The notes under the pieces are model-generated. The model was not told the origin of the DNA. It saw only the letters and a program-made list of their open reading frames with translations, and ran no database searches. A stretch of DNA of 64,000 bases. Source: Stomorhina lunata (taxonomy: Eukaryota; Arthropoda; Insecta; Diptera; Rhiniidae). The stretch is from NCBI GenBank assembly GCA_933228675.1, contig OW121742.1, positions 21,265,994 to 21,329,993 on the forward strand, given 5' to 3'. Both the position numbers and the translations under genes were made by a program. Of this stretch, positions 22,988 through 34,520 are shown piece after piece (position 1 is the stretch's first letter; each line of letters opens with the position of its first letter).

Positions 22988-25900
22988 GTGAGTTAGAAAA
23001 ATGTTTTTCTTATATACATATAATAATTATAGAAATTTAGTTTTTAAGATATTGGAATTAAGGCAATATTAAGATTTAGTGTAATTTGTCTCGAGCCTTA
23101 AAGTATACTGCATTTTTTATTATAAAAGCTATATACAGAAAAATTTACTACCAAAATTTCTAAAATATTTGCTCAAAATTTTCTGTGCATAGTACATTTT
23201 TGCAAAATATCTTATAAATATTTGATTTTCCTAAAAATAGTAAATTTTTGAAAAATTTCCTTTAAATAGTAAATTTTCGAAAAATTGTCTATAAATAGTC
23301 AATTTTTGAAAAACTTACCATAAATAGTCAATTTTCTAAAAATTTCCTATAAACAGTCAATTTTCGAAAAAATTTCCTATAAATAGTCAATTTTCGAAAA
23401 ATTTCCTATAAATTGTCAATTTTCGAAAAATTTCCTATAAATAGTCAATTTTCGAAAAATTTCCTATAAATAGTCAATTTTCGAAAAATTTCCTATAAAT
23501 AGTCAATTTTCGAAAAATTTCCTATAAATAGTCAATTTTCGAAAAATTTCCTATAAATAGTCAATTTTCGAAAAATTTCCAATAAATAGTCAATTTTCGA
23601 AAAATTTCCTATAAATAGTCAATTTTCGAAAAATTTCCTATAAATAGTCAATTTTCGAAAAATTTCCTATAAATAGTCAATTTTCGAAAAATTTCCTATA
23701 AATAGTCAATTTTCGAAAAATTTCCTATAAATAGTCAATTTTCGAAAAATTTCCTATAAATAGTCAATTTTCGAAAAATTTCCTATAAATAGTCAATTTT
23801 CGAAAAATTTCCTATAAATAGTCAATTTTCGAAAAATTTCCTATAAATAGTCAATTTTCGAAAAATTTCCTATAAATAGTCAATTTTCGAAAAATTTCCT
23901 ATAAATAGTCAATTTTCGAAGAATTTCCTATAAACAGTAAATTTTCGAAAAATAATTATGAAAGATGTTGAAAAGTTCCGACAGGGCAAAATTAGCTGCT
24001 TTCTAGAGATATCAAAATATTGTGTGGAATCATCTTCAAAGCTACATTACGTTATTGAAGCGCTTGAAAGAGAAAAAACCATGGAACATTGCATAAGTTT
24101 GTCTTCAACCGTATTCTACAGATCTGGTCATCACCTGTTCTCAAATAGGAAATTTTTCAAAAATTAACAATTCGCACGAATTTTTTAAAAATTAACATTT
24201 TTCAAAATTTTTAGTTTAAAGAATATTTTTCGAAAATTTTCTATTTACAGGAAATTTTTCGAAAATTTTCTATTTAAAGGAAATTTTTCCAAAATTTTTA
24301 ATTTATAGAAAAATTTTCGAAATTTTTTAAATATTTATTTTCAAAAATTTTATTTATATAGAAAATTTGTCACAAATTTACAATTTATGGAAAATGTTTA
24401 ATTTTTAAAATATTTTTTTTTTAATTCTGTATTTATAGGAAATCTTTCAAATGTTTTCTATTTATAAGAAATTTTTCTAAAAATTTTTAATTATAGGAAA
24501 GTTCGTAAAAGTTTTCTGTAAGCAGTAAATTTTCGAAAACTGTCCTATAAATACAGGGGGGTTACTCCGTATCTCGATTCGAAAGAAAATGTTTTCGAAA
24601 CACAATGCTTTAAGTATAGGAATTCGAACAATTTTATTTTCGAATCGAGATACGGAGTAACCCCCCAGTTTTTATAAATATTCCATTTTCGAATAGTCAA
24701 TTTTTTAAAAATCTTATAAATAGTAAATTTACGAAAAACTTTCCATTTCATTTAGACATATATATTTTCAAAAACTGTCTTTTATAAATCTGTGCCTAGG
24801 TGCTAAAAGGGCCAATGTCAATTTTTTGCTGTTTTGTATTAATCATTGCATTAGATTCCCTTCTTTACCAACTTTTATTTGGCTATAACAGCTAATCTCT
24901 AACTTAACTCAAAACAGATTTATGAGGGTTTTCAAGGGGATTACCAAAATTTCTCAAATTTTCATTGAAACTATTTTTTGACATTGGCAGTCTTAGCACC
25001 AAGCCACTGAAATAAAATATTAATTTGAAACCATTAAATTTTGTACAAGCCCAAAAATATGCTATACATTTTGTAAACATTCAATTTTTTTTATTTCAAA
25101 CTCTAGATTTAAGAAATTGTATCCAACTAAAATTAATGTCTTCTTTTTATTCTTCTCCTTACCAGAGCTCTCTACGAGTACGAGCCGTACGACGAACCAA
25201 TTCCGCCAAAGTCTCAACCATGATAGATGAGAATACATCAACAACAACATCAACATCGCATGCAAATAAAGCGAATATATTAAAACGTATGGACATGCAT
25301 AATGAGAGAGAAGCGCCAGAATCATTGCCCACACGTTCATTAAGTCAACCAAATGGTCTAGAATCGTGTGGTATGACACGCAATGATTTGGATGATAGCG
25401 ACAGTGATAGTGTTACATCACATGAAGAAGGTAAAACCAAATTAAGAAAAAACACCTCCCATTTTAATATTCAATTCATTTTCCTTTTTGTTTAATTAAA
25501 AAAGAGGCAAATGTTAAAGTTCAATATGAGATGAAAGCAAAAATAAATATTGATTTTAACCTATTTTGTTTATTTGTCTATGTCTATAGCCTCCAGTTAT
25601 TATTCAACTTATGCTGAAGTTTTGTACAATTTCACTGCTGCCGGACCCCAGGAGTTGGGCTTAGAAAAAGGCACTTTAATAGAGATTTTACGCAAAGAAA
25701 TTGGTCCCTGGTGGTTTGGTCGCATTAAGAAAGAAGATGCCAGTCTAGTGGAGGAAATTTTAGATCCCGAATTGGGTTGGTTTCCTAAGGAATTTGTACG
25801 TGTTATACATTCACCAGAAACGGATTTCTTCTATCTCCAACACATGGCCGACCATCATCATCATCAGCAACAGCAGGAGCCAAATACTACACATCTAAGT

Positions 25901-28900
25901 CATGATTTCAATAATGATGAGAATATTGTACAAACCGGAAATTCATTATTGAATACATCATCAAGTGCCCCTTGTAAACTTGTCAATGGCAATGACAGTA
26001 GCAATAGTATGGAGGACAATTGTAATACCACCGTAATTGATCAGCATAATGTCACAACCATTGTAATTGAATCATCATCAACGCCACCCTCATCATCCTC
26101 CACGACGACGACACACCATTTTACCGGCCTCGAGATTCTAAATGTGACTAATGAGACTTGCAGTAGTAGTAGCAGTCAGGCTGTTTTGTCGACCTCCCAG
26201 AGTCTTAATGTTATTATGGACAGTGCAGATATATTGCGGAGAAGTGCTGTTAAGGAACTATTGGATACGGAAGTTAATTATGTGAAATTATTGTCAGCCA
26301 TTTGCGAAGGGTATGTAAAAATTGAAACTTAAAATAATTGCATACTTTAAACTGCTTTTACGTATCAATAACTATTGCCTACTTTTAGTTGCTTTATTAA
26401 TTTTTATGTTTTTTTTTCCTATTTTTAGTTATTTACCTGCCATGAGCAAACGCATTGACATCTTTTCACCCAATAGCATACGTTTAATTTTCTCCAATAT
26501 CACAGCGATTTATAAATTTCAACGTAAATTTTTGGAAGCCTTACGCAAGGGCATCGAACAAAATCAGGTGGCCAAAGTCTTTTTGAAAATGGTAAGTTTT
26601 CTTAGAATACTTATTTAAAAAATCTGGGTATTCATTTGAGTTTTGTTCTTTTCAATTTCAGCATAAAGGATTTTTATGTTATTCAACATATTGCAATTCA
26701 TATCCAAGGGCCCTGATTGAGTTGGCATCATATGAGAGAGTTAAAGATGCTCGCACAATATTGGACAAGTAAGTATTTTGAAAAATGTAATTCTTAAAAC
26801 TTTCCACAAAACTAATCAAATAGTAAATTTTCCAAGAATTTCCTACTAATAGTCAATTTTCGAAAAATTTCCTATAATAGTCAATTTCCTTTAAACAGTC
26901 ATTTTTGGAAAAATATCCTTGGTCAATTTTTGAAAAATATCCTATAAATGGTTAATTGTCGAAAAATTTCCTATAACAATAAATTTTCGAAAAATTTCCT
27001 ATAAATAGTAAATTTTAGAAAAATTTCCTAAATAGTCAATTTTCTAAAAATTTTCTACAAATAATCAATTTTCGAAAAATTCTCTATAAATAGATAATTT
27101 TCGAAAAATTTCCTATAAATAGTCAATTTTCGAAAAATTTCCTATAAATAGTCAATTTTCGAAAAATTTCCTATAAAAAATTTCCTGTAGTCAATTTTTG
27201 AAAAATTTCTTATAAATAGTCAATTTTTGAAAAATTTCTTATAAATAGTCAATTTTTGAAAAATTTCCTATAAATAAAAAATTCGAAAAATTTCCTATAA
27301 ATAGTCCATTTTCGAAAAATTTCCTATAAATAGTCAATTTTCGAAAAATCTCCTATAAATAGTCAATTTTCGAAAAATTTCCTGTAAATAGTCAATTTTT
27401 GAAAAATTTCCTATAAATAGTCAATTTTCGAAAAATTTCCTATAAATACTCAATTTTGGAAAAATTTCCTATAAATAGTCAGCTTTCGAAAAATTTCCTA
27501 TAAATACTCAGTTTTCGAATAATTTCCTATAAATAGTAAATTTTCGAAAAATTTCCTATAAATTGTCAATTTTCGAAAATTATCCTATAAATAGTCAATT
27601 TTTGAAAAATTTGCTTGAAATAGTCAATGTTCGAAAAATTTGCTTTAAATAGTCGATTTTCAAAAAATTTCCTATAAATAGTAAATTTTTAAAAAATTTC
27701 CTATAAATAGTCAATTTTCGAAAAATTTCCTATAGTCAATTTTCGAAAAATTTCCTATTAATAGTCAATTTTCGAAAAATTTCCTATTAATAGTCAATTT
27801 TCGAAAAATTTCCTATTAATAGTCAATTTTCGAAAAATTTCCTATAAGTAGTAAATTTTTGAAAATTTTCCTATAAATAGCAAATTTTCAAAAAAAAGTC
27901 TGTAATGTTTTTTGTTTTCTTTTAATTCAATAAATTTGTATTAAATTTGTTTGATTTTAACCAATTTTCCCTTTTTGTTTTCCAGCTGCCGCGAAACCGA
28001 AAATTTGGCTGAACTTCCCCTCTCTGCTCACTTGCTGGCCCCAGTCCAACGTATATGCCGCTATCCTTTACATTTGGGTGAAATGATTAAGAGCTCAGCA
28101 AAGGGAGTTGAACCCCCAGCCTTTAGTCTTCATGAATATGAACAAATCGATGTGAGTCAATTGGATATACCCGATACCAGTGAAACCATTGATATGGCCT
28201 TGGAGGCCATGAAATCTGTAACCGAGGCAGTTAATGAGGGGAAACGTCATAGTGAGACCATAGCACGCCATCAGGCGAGTTTTCAAAACTTCAAAGGTCC
28301 TCCCTTGCACTTGCACAGTACCCGATTCTTTGTACAAATCGATGCTACCCGACAAAAACAAAATCTTTGGAATAGCAGCTGCACTCTTTTCCTGTTCGAC
28401 AACCAATTGGTCTATTGCAAGCGTGATATTATTAAGAGGTCTAATTTTATCTATAAAGGACGCATCTTTTTGGACAGATGTCGGGTGGTAAATGTTAGAG
28501 ATGGCAAAATGTTTGGTCATACTATTAAAAATTCCCTGAGAATCTACTGTGAGGCTAGAGATAAATGGTTTGATTTCAGTTTTCGTTCCGCCAATCGTAA
28601 GCATAGATTTTTAAATACTTTGGCTTTGGAGAGACAATTTGGAGGCAAATCTTTATACATCTCCGAAATGACTGGGTTCGAATATGCCTTTGAGGAAAGA
28701 GACTATTCGGATCAGTCAGACTATGAGGGTGGCGATAGTGGTGAGCAAAAGTTAAAGGAGTTCTTATATGAAGCCAATTTGAATACTGGTAATAATACCA
28801 ATACTTCTGGAGAATCTTCAGTACCGGAGTCACCGGCAAAATCCTTTAAGTATAGTGATACTTTACCGCATAAAAAATCACAAAGACTAGATACTACACC

Positions 28901-29120
28901 GACAACAACTAGTGAAAGCCAAACGGGTTCTTTAGGTAGAAGACGTTTGGGTAATTGGTTTAGAAAACCCAAAAGTACAGCCTCAACACCCAATCAATCT
29001 CCCACACACAAGACCACACAATCGGCCCATTCAACAGGAGACTTACAATTAACCGGCACTGATCTTACCGAAACCTATACAGTTTTGGAACACAGCGAAA
29101 ATGGAGGTGTTAGCTCGTAA
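22292..29120 (+). CDS. RhoGEF3: SH3-DH-PH Rho guanine nucleotide exchange factor (Asef/collybistin class), probable RhoGEF3 orthologue
   Basis: It activates a Rho-family GTPase (Rac/Cdc42/Rho) by nucleotide exchange, acting at the membrane and actin cytoskeleton. Exons: 22292-22987, 25166-25430, 25590-26310, 26429-26591, 26662-26768, 27986-29120. All have GT..AG borders and compatible phases. With the likely 5' exon at 19022-19228 the protein is 1,097 aa. SH3 is at about 397-462 (ALYDF-like VLYNF, then PWWFGRI and GWFPKEFV). DH is at about 606-812, with LLAPVQRICRYPL as its conserved helix and EAVNEGKR near its end. PH is at about 826-936 (FLFDNQLVYCKRD, YKGRIFLD, final RKHRFLNTLALER). An N-terminal SH3 ahead of DH-PH is the Asef/SPATA13/collybistin order, whereas ephexins carry SH3 last. 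The N-terminal and C-terminal thirds are Ser/Thr/Asn-rich. The DH domain carries an extra loop of about 20 residues after GEMIKSS. The symbol rests on remembered fly orthology and is less certain than the family. Confidence 0.85.
23220..23955. repeat. 29-bp minisatellite with TTTCCTATAAATAGTCAATT word, about 25 copies
   Basis: CGAAAAATTTCCTATAAATA plus GTCAATTTT repeats exactly every 29 bp from about 23.34 kb. It is nearly uniform in the middle and degraded at the left end. The same unit recurs at 26.8-27.9 and 32.1-33.0 kb in this orientation, and reversed at 30.2-31.5 kb. Confidence 0.95.
24150..24500. repeat. Degenerate minisatellite in reverse orientation
   Basis: Blocks such as AGGAAATTTTTCGAAAATTT and TTCTATTTA are the reverse complement of the array just upstream. 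Together they form an inverted pair around the unique 200-bp segment. Confidence 0.75.
24556..24666. mobile_element. 111-bp MITE-like element with perfect 29-bp terminal inverted repeats
   Basis: GGGGGGTTACTCCGTATCTC begins the left terminus (24556-24584), and its exact reverse complement ends the element (24638-24666). The interior holds further TTCGAA palindromes. GC content at the ends contrasts with the AT-rich host. No clear target duplication is visible. It lies in a RhoGEF intron. Confidence 0.7.
25166..25430 (+). CDS. RhoGEF3: RhoGEF exon: linker before SH3
   Basis: The acceptor is CTTACCAG and the donor GAAG|GTAAAA. It starts SSLRVRAVRRTNSAKVS and ends DDSDSDSVTSHEE, leaving one base of the next codon. 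It is Ser/Thr and acidic, probably disordered. Confidence 0.85.
25590..26310 (+). CDS. RhoGEF3: RhoGEF exon: SH3 domain and start of DH
   Basis: The acceptor is GTCTATAG and the donor GCGAAGG|GTATGT. It encodes the whole SH3 domain, a His/Gln, Asn and Ser-rich linker of about 140 residues, and the first DH helix (AVKELLDTEVNYVKLLSAIC). The SH3 distal region has extra residues (KKEDASLVEEILDPE) before GWFPKEF. Confidence 0.9.
26429..26591 (+). CDS. RhoGEF3: RhoGEF exon: DH domain, part 2
   Basis: The acceptor is TATTTTTAG and the donor ATG|GTAAGT. It encodes YLPAMSKRIDIFSPNSIRLI and following residues (FSNITAIYKFQRKFLEAL), a typical DH core helix region. Confidence 0.9.
26662..26768 (+). CDS. 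RhoGEF3: RhoGEF exon: DH domain, part 3
   Basis: The acceptor is TTCAATTTCAG and the donor GACAA|GTAAGT. It encodes HKGFLCYSTYCNSYPRALIE, matching the F-x-x-Y-x-x-Y-C-x-N-x pattern of DH domains. Confidence 0.9.
26769..27985 (+). repeat. Intron inside the DH domain, almost entirely 29-bp minisatellite
   Basis: From about 26815 to 27890 the intron consists of variants of CGAAAAATTTCCTATAAATA plus GTCAATTTT. The remainder is only short unique sequence and the splice signals (GTAAGT at 26769, TTTTGTTTTCCAG before 27986). It is more diverged than the array at 23.3-23.9 kb. Confidence 0.9.
27986..29120 (+). CDS. RhoGEF3: RhoGEF terminal exon: end of DH, PH domain and C-terminal tail
   Basis: The exon completes residue Asn720 and runs uninterrupted to TAA at 29118. 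It holds the DH signature QRICRYPL, the PH domain, and a tail of about 160 residues rich in Ser/Thr/Asn. The tail has a basic LGRRRLGNWFRKPKS patch and ends SENGGVSS. Short minus-strand frames across it are shadows. Confidence 0.92.
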
Positions 29121-30189
29121 ATTTGTTATTTAGCGAAAAGTTTGAAAACAAAATTTAAGAATCTCATAAAAAATGAAAATTTTTTTCAAAAATTTTCGTT
29201 TTTATTCTGAAAGATAAAAAATATTTAATTTGTATGACAAACTAAATCTAAATTGAAAGTCAATTATTAATTGTTGTTTAAAGAATTGTTAATTATTTTA
29301 AATTTTAATGGAAACATTTTGTATGAGATAAATTTTATTGTAAATGTATATTTTGTTTAATTGTCCTTAAGTTTTTTATACTTCTTTTTAACTGTAAATT
29401 TGTACATTTTTTTAACAACTTTTTCTTAATTTTTTTTAGTTATAATTATTTATTTTTATAAGTTTAAACAAAACGAACAAACCTGGAAGATTTCGAAATT
29501 AAGTCATTTTTTATTTTAATTCTTTTTATTAAGTTTTTTTTTTACAAATTTTGTAAAATATTTAAGTTTTTATTATATTTTATTATTTTTAAAACTTTTT
29601 TTATTTAATTATAAAAAAAACTAATAATTTTAAAGAAAATAAAAACCATTTTAAAATATGTTTAAAATAAATGTGAAATGAAAAATAAAAAATTAAACAA
29701 AATGTTAACATGAAAAAAAGCAATTTTTTTTATAAAAGATTTCAAAATATTTTAAATTTGAAAAATATTTATAAAAATAAAACCTAAACCGTAAAGTCAT
29801 TTAATTATAACAAAAAAAAAACAAACCCTTAAATGACATTTTAATTAATACAAACCTTAAACCTTAAAAATAAAAAACTATATAAAAAAAAGTTAAAAAA
29901 AATAATTTAACTAAAACAATTAAAAAAAATTCAACACACAAAAAATAAGTCTGGTTTATTAACAAAAAAGAAACAAATAGTTAAACTGTTTAAAAAAAAC
30001 TACACAAGAAAAACTAAAACATAAACTTATTATAAAATTTATATAAAAAAAGTATATAAAAAATATATAAAATATTTAAAAAATATAAAATCATTTTTGT
30101 TTTTTATTTTATTTGTTTTACAATTTTTAAAACAAATTTTGAGATTTTTGTTTTTGAGTCCATTAATTATTTCTAATTGATAATTAAAA
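29121..30189 (+). other. 3' untranslated region and flanking AT-rich DNA of the RhoGEF gene
   Basis: No coding capacity. AATAAA occurs at 29638-29643 and at several later places, but in sequence this AT-rich none can be chosen as the poly(A) signal. Confidence 0.4.
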
Positions 30190-31480
30190 AATTTCCTATT
30201 TCTTGAAAATTTTTTCAAAATTGAATATTTATTGGAAATTTCTCGAAAATTGACTATTTATTGGAAATTTTTCCAAAATTGACTCTTTTTAGGAAATTTT
30301 TCCAAAATTGACTATTTATAGGAAATTTTTCGAAAATTTACCATTTATAGGAAATTTTTCAAAAAATGACCTTTTATATAAAGTTTTATAAAAATTGACT
30401 ATTTATATGAAATTTTTCGAAAATTTACTATTTAGAGAAAACTTTTCGAAAATTGACTATTAATAGGAAATTTTTCGAAAATTTACTATTTATAGGGAAT
30501 TTTTTGGAAAATTGATTATTTATAGGAAATTTTTCGAAAATTGATTATTTATAGAAAATTTACTATTTATAGGAAACTTTTTGACAATTGACTATTTATA
30601 GGAAATTTTTCGAAAATTGTCTATTTATAGGAAATTTCTCGAAAATTGACTATTTATAGGAAATTTTTTTTGAAAATTGACTTTTTATGTAAAATTTTCG
30701 GATATTGACTATTTGTAGGAAATTTTTCGAAAATTGACTATTTATATGAAATTTTCGAAAATTGACTATTTATAGGAAATTTTTCAAAAATTGATATTTA
30801 TAGGAAATTTTTCTAAAATTGACTTTTTAAGGAAATTTTTCGAAAATTGTCTATTTATAGAAAATTTTTTCAAAATTCACTATTTATAGGAAATTTTTCG
30901 AAAATTGTCTATTTATAGGAAATTTTTCGAAAATGGTATTTTTATAGGAAATTTTTCAAAAATTGACATTTATAGGAAATTTTACGAAAATTGACTATTT
31001 ATAGGTAATTTTTCGAAAATAGACTATTTATAGGAAATTTTTGTGAAAATTGACTATTTATGTAAAATTTTCGGATTTGACTATTTATAGGAAATTTTTC
31101 GAAAATTGTCTATTTATAGGATATTTTTCAAAATTGTCTATTTATAGGAAATTTTTCGAAAATTGACTATTTATAGGACATTTTTTTAAATTGACTATTT
31201 ATAGGTAATTTTTCGAAAATTGACTAATTATACAAAATTTTCGAAAATTTACTATTTATAGGAAATTTTCGAAAATTTACTATTTATAGGAAATTTTTCG
31301 AAAATTGACAGTTTATAGGAAATTTTTCGAAAATTTACTATTAAATTTTTTGAATATTTACATATATAGGAAATTGTTAAAAAATTTTCCGTTTATAGGA
31401 AATTTTTTTGAAAATTTACAATTCATAGGAAATAATTTGAAAATTAGCGATTTGTATGAAATTTTTACAAATAACTTCTT
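30190..31480. repeat. 29-bp minisatellite in reverse orientation
   Basis: TTGACTATTTATAGGAAATT plus TTTCGAAAA repeats for about 1.3 kb with many variants. It is the reverse complement of the RhoGEF intron family. It faces the forward block at 32.1-33.0 kb across about 600 bp. Confidence 0.92.
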
Positions 31481-32094
31481 ATTCGTTCTTAGAAATAATT
31501 AATTAGCCCAAATTTGATAGCAAAAAAAATCTCAAAATTTTAAATTTATCATAAAACTCCCATACCTTTTTTCTTTCATTATTTTTTTCCTTAAAACTGC
31601 ACTTAAAATTTATTAGAAAAAAAGGCAAACTACCCACAGTAATTGATATTGTTATAGTAAGACAAAATTTAAAAAGAGAAAATATTTACTACAAAATAAT
31701 ATAAAAAAAATAATGTTGATATTATACATGTATTTAAATCGATATTGATATAAAAAAAATAGTTAAAAAGACAAAACAATTGCATATAAACAAAAACTAC
31801 AAAATACTCCAAAATAATGTGTAATGCCTCCAAAAGTAACATAAATACTTTATCTACATGTCACACAATCTATAACAAAAAAATCTTTAACAAATTCTAT
31901 CCACAAATTATTGAAATTTTTAACATGTAGAGAACTCAAAATTTTTATACTACAATAGATAAATACATCCTGATGATAGAAATATAAAATTAAATTTGGA
32001 TTCCTTGAGACACTCTATTTAGACACAAAAAATTTAATTTTCCTTCAAATTACACATAGATCCCAAATTTTACTTTTTAAAGTACTAAAAAAAT
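31481..32094. other. Unique spacer between inverted minisatellite blocks
   Basis: AT-rich sequence with no gene or repeat seen. Confidence 0.4.
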
Positions 32095-32970
32095 TTACTG
32101 TAAATTTTTGAAAAATTTCCAAATACCCTATAAATAGTAAATTTTCGAAAATTTCCTATAAAAATGTAAATTTTTGGAAAATTTCCTCTAAAAATGTAAA
32201 TTTTTGAAAATTTCCTATAAATAGTAAATTTTCGAAAAATTTCCTATATATAGTCAATTTTCGAAAAATTTGCTATAAATAGTCAATTTTCGAAAAACTT
32301 CCTATAAATAGTCAATTTTCGAAAAATTTCCTATAAATAGTCAATTTTCGAAAAATTTCCTATAAATAATCAATTTTCGAAAAATTTCCTATAAATTGTT
32401 AATTTGCGAAAAATTTCATGTAAATGGTCAATTTTCGAAAAATTTCCTATAAATAGTCAATTTTCGAAAAAATTCCTATAAATATAAATTTTCGAAAAAT
32501 TTCCTATAAATAGTTAATTTTTGAAAAATTTTCTATAAATAGTCAATTTTCGAAAAATTTCCTACAAATAGTAAATTTTCGAAAATTTTCCTAAAAATAG
32601 TCAATTTTCGAAAAATTTCCTATAAATAGTAAATTTTCGAAAAATTTCTATAAATAGTCAGTTTATGAAAAATTTTCATAAATAGTCAATTTTCGAAAAA
32701 TTTCCTATAAATAGTAAATTTTCGAAAAATTTCCTATAAATAGTTAATTTTTGAAAAATTTCCTATAAATAGTGAATTTTCCAAAAATTTCCTATAAATA
32801 GTCAATTTTCGAAAAATTTCCTATAAATAGTCAATTTTCGAAAAATTTCTATAAATAGTCAATTTATGAAAAATTTTCTATAGATAGTCAATTTTTGAAA
32901 AATTTCCTATAAATAGTCAATTTTTGAAAAATTTCCTATAAATAGTCAATTTTTGAAAAATTGACTTTTA
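32095..32970. repeat. 29-bp minisatellite in forward orientation
   Basis: CGAAAAATTTCCTATAAATA plus GTCAATTTT variants, about 30 copies. Same family as in the RhoGEF introns. Confidence 0.92.
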
Positions 32971-34344
32971 CTAAGTTTTCATATAAATTGTAAAATTTTA
33001 AACCAGATTTTAAACAAGGTTAAAGGAAAAATTTTAAAAATTATTTTTTTTTTTTTATAAAAAGTGTTTCTATTTACTGAATTAGGCCTATATTTACTGT
33101 CGTGTTATACAATTCATATACTACAAAATTCAAATAAATTTGCAAAAAAAAATTGCCAGCCCTACAATCCATTTCTTATTTTTATTGACTTAATTTTTTA
33201 AAAAAATATCTACATAATTCATTTAATCTAAAAAATGCGGAAATTACACTCTTTAATATATTAACTGATTCTAAAGACACCTTGATCGAATTTATAATTA
33301 TTAGTTGATAAAAATTAAGTTTTTTTAATGAAAAAAAGTAATTAATAAAGATAATATTTAATTTAGTTTTTTAATATTACAATTAAATTTAAGTAATAAT
33401 TTTAAAAATTTGGAAATTGAAATTAAAATTTAAAAAAGAAACAAAATTTAATTATTAAAAAGCCAAATTAGCATTAGTTAAGAATTAAAAAATTAAGTTG
33501 CAATGATGACTTAAAACCAAACCAATTTAGAATCTAGGTTATAATAATTTCTCAATATAATAAAACAAGATCCTCAAATACATATTTTTATTTATATTTA
33601 AAAAACCAAAAAAATGTTATTTAGTTCATAATTTTTTTTTCGTTTATAAAAATATGAAACCTTAAAATACAACATAAAAAACACAACAACAAGGAATATT
33701 ATAACAATAAAGTACGAGAAATATTGGTTTATCTTCATAAATGAAAGTTTAGCATTAAAAAAACAATAAAAATAAATATTAAAAAAAATTAATACATACA
33801 AAACTATAAAATAGTTTGTCTCCTTAAAAACGTAGCAAGAAATATAAATTGTTGTTAACACTTAAAAGTTAGAAAGAGCAGAAATGATCTAATATTAAAA
33901 TGTTAACTATAAAAGTTTTACTATTTTCTAAGATTTTTTGAATGTTTCAAAATATTACTGAAAATGGTAAAAAGAAAAGAAAATGGTTAGTCTAAAAATG
34001 CAATGAATATTGATTGCTAGGGATATTGATATCACAGAAATACTTAATATACAAAAAAACACCTACATACATATACCTACACAAACACTTTATAAAAGCA
34101 TTGAATTAAACAATTATAAACACAACATTTAACAAATATTTAATAGTTATAATGAATAATTGTCAAAATACAAAACAACAACATAAAGTATAATATATAT
34201 GCCAAAATAAAAGGAAAAATAAATAAAATACTAAAATATATATTTAATCTAAAAGTAAAAGATTAATATAATTCTGTTTTATTTATAGTTAAAACAAAGA
34301 CTGTAATATTTTTTTTTCCTTTTAAATTTTCTTCTTTTTATTTA
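32971..34344. other. AT-rich intergenic DNA
   Basis: No gene is supported. The 87-codon minus frame at 33598-33861 is Tyr/Phe-rich as expected of random AT sequence. Confidence 0.4.
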
Positions 34345-34520
34345 TTTTCAATGCGTTTAACTGGTGTTGTATTGTTTCCGGATTTCTATTTGCATAAACT
34401 TGGCACCACTCTTTAACTTGTTTTTGGCGACATCTTGTGTTTGGTGGTTGAACTAATAAAATACAACATTAATAAAATGTTGCCATTCGGTTTTGCTCTT
34501 TTTTTAATATGGCAGCTTTA
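34345..34520. mobile_element. Dispersed repeat, partial copy A
   Basis: GTATTGTTTCCGGATTTCTA, then CATAAACTTGGCACCACTCT and GGCGACATCTTGTGTTTGG, match the left half of the foldback element at 37.28 kb at most positions. It continues to AAAATGTTGCCATTCG and ATGGCAGC. Presumably it is a degraded copy of the same non-autonomous element. Confidence 0.6.

Larger units (their letters stand above)
22988..25165 (+). other. Intron with opposing minisatellite blocks, an orphan 200-bp segment and a MITE
   Basis: Intron of the RhoGEF gene between phase-0 exons. It contains the forward 29-bp array (23.2-23.95 kb), a non-repetitive segment at 23.96-24.15 kb, a reversed degenerate array (24.15-24.5 kb) and a 111-bp inverted-repeat element (24556-24666). 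Confidence 0.7.

Noticed and set aside
28095..28993. Minus-strand frames of 87-169 codons over the last RhoGEF exon
   Set aside because: Antisense shadows of the DH-PH coding sequence, which has clear domain homology on the plus strand.
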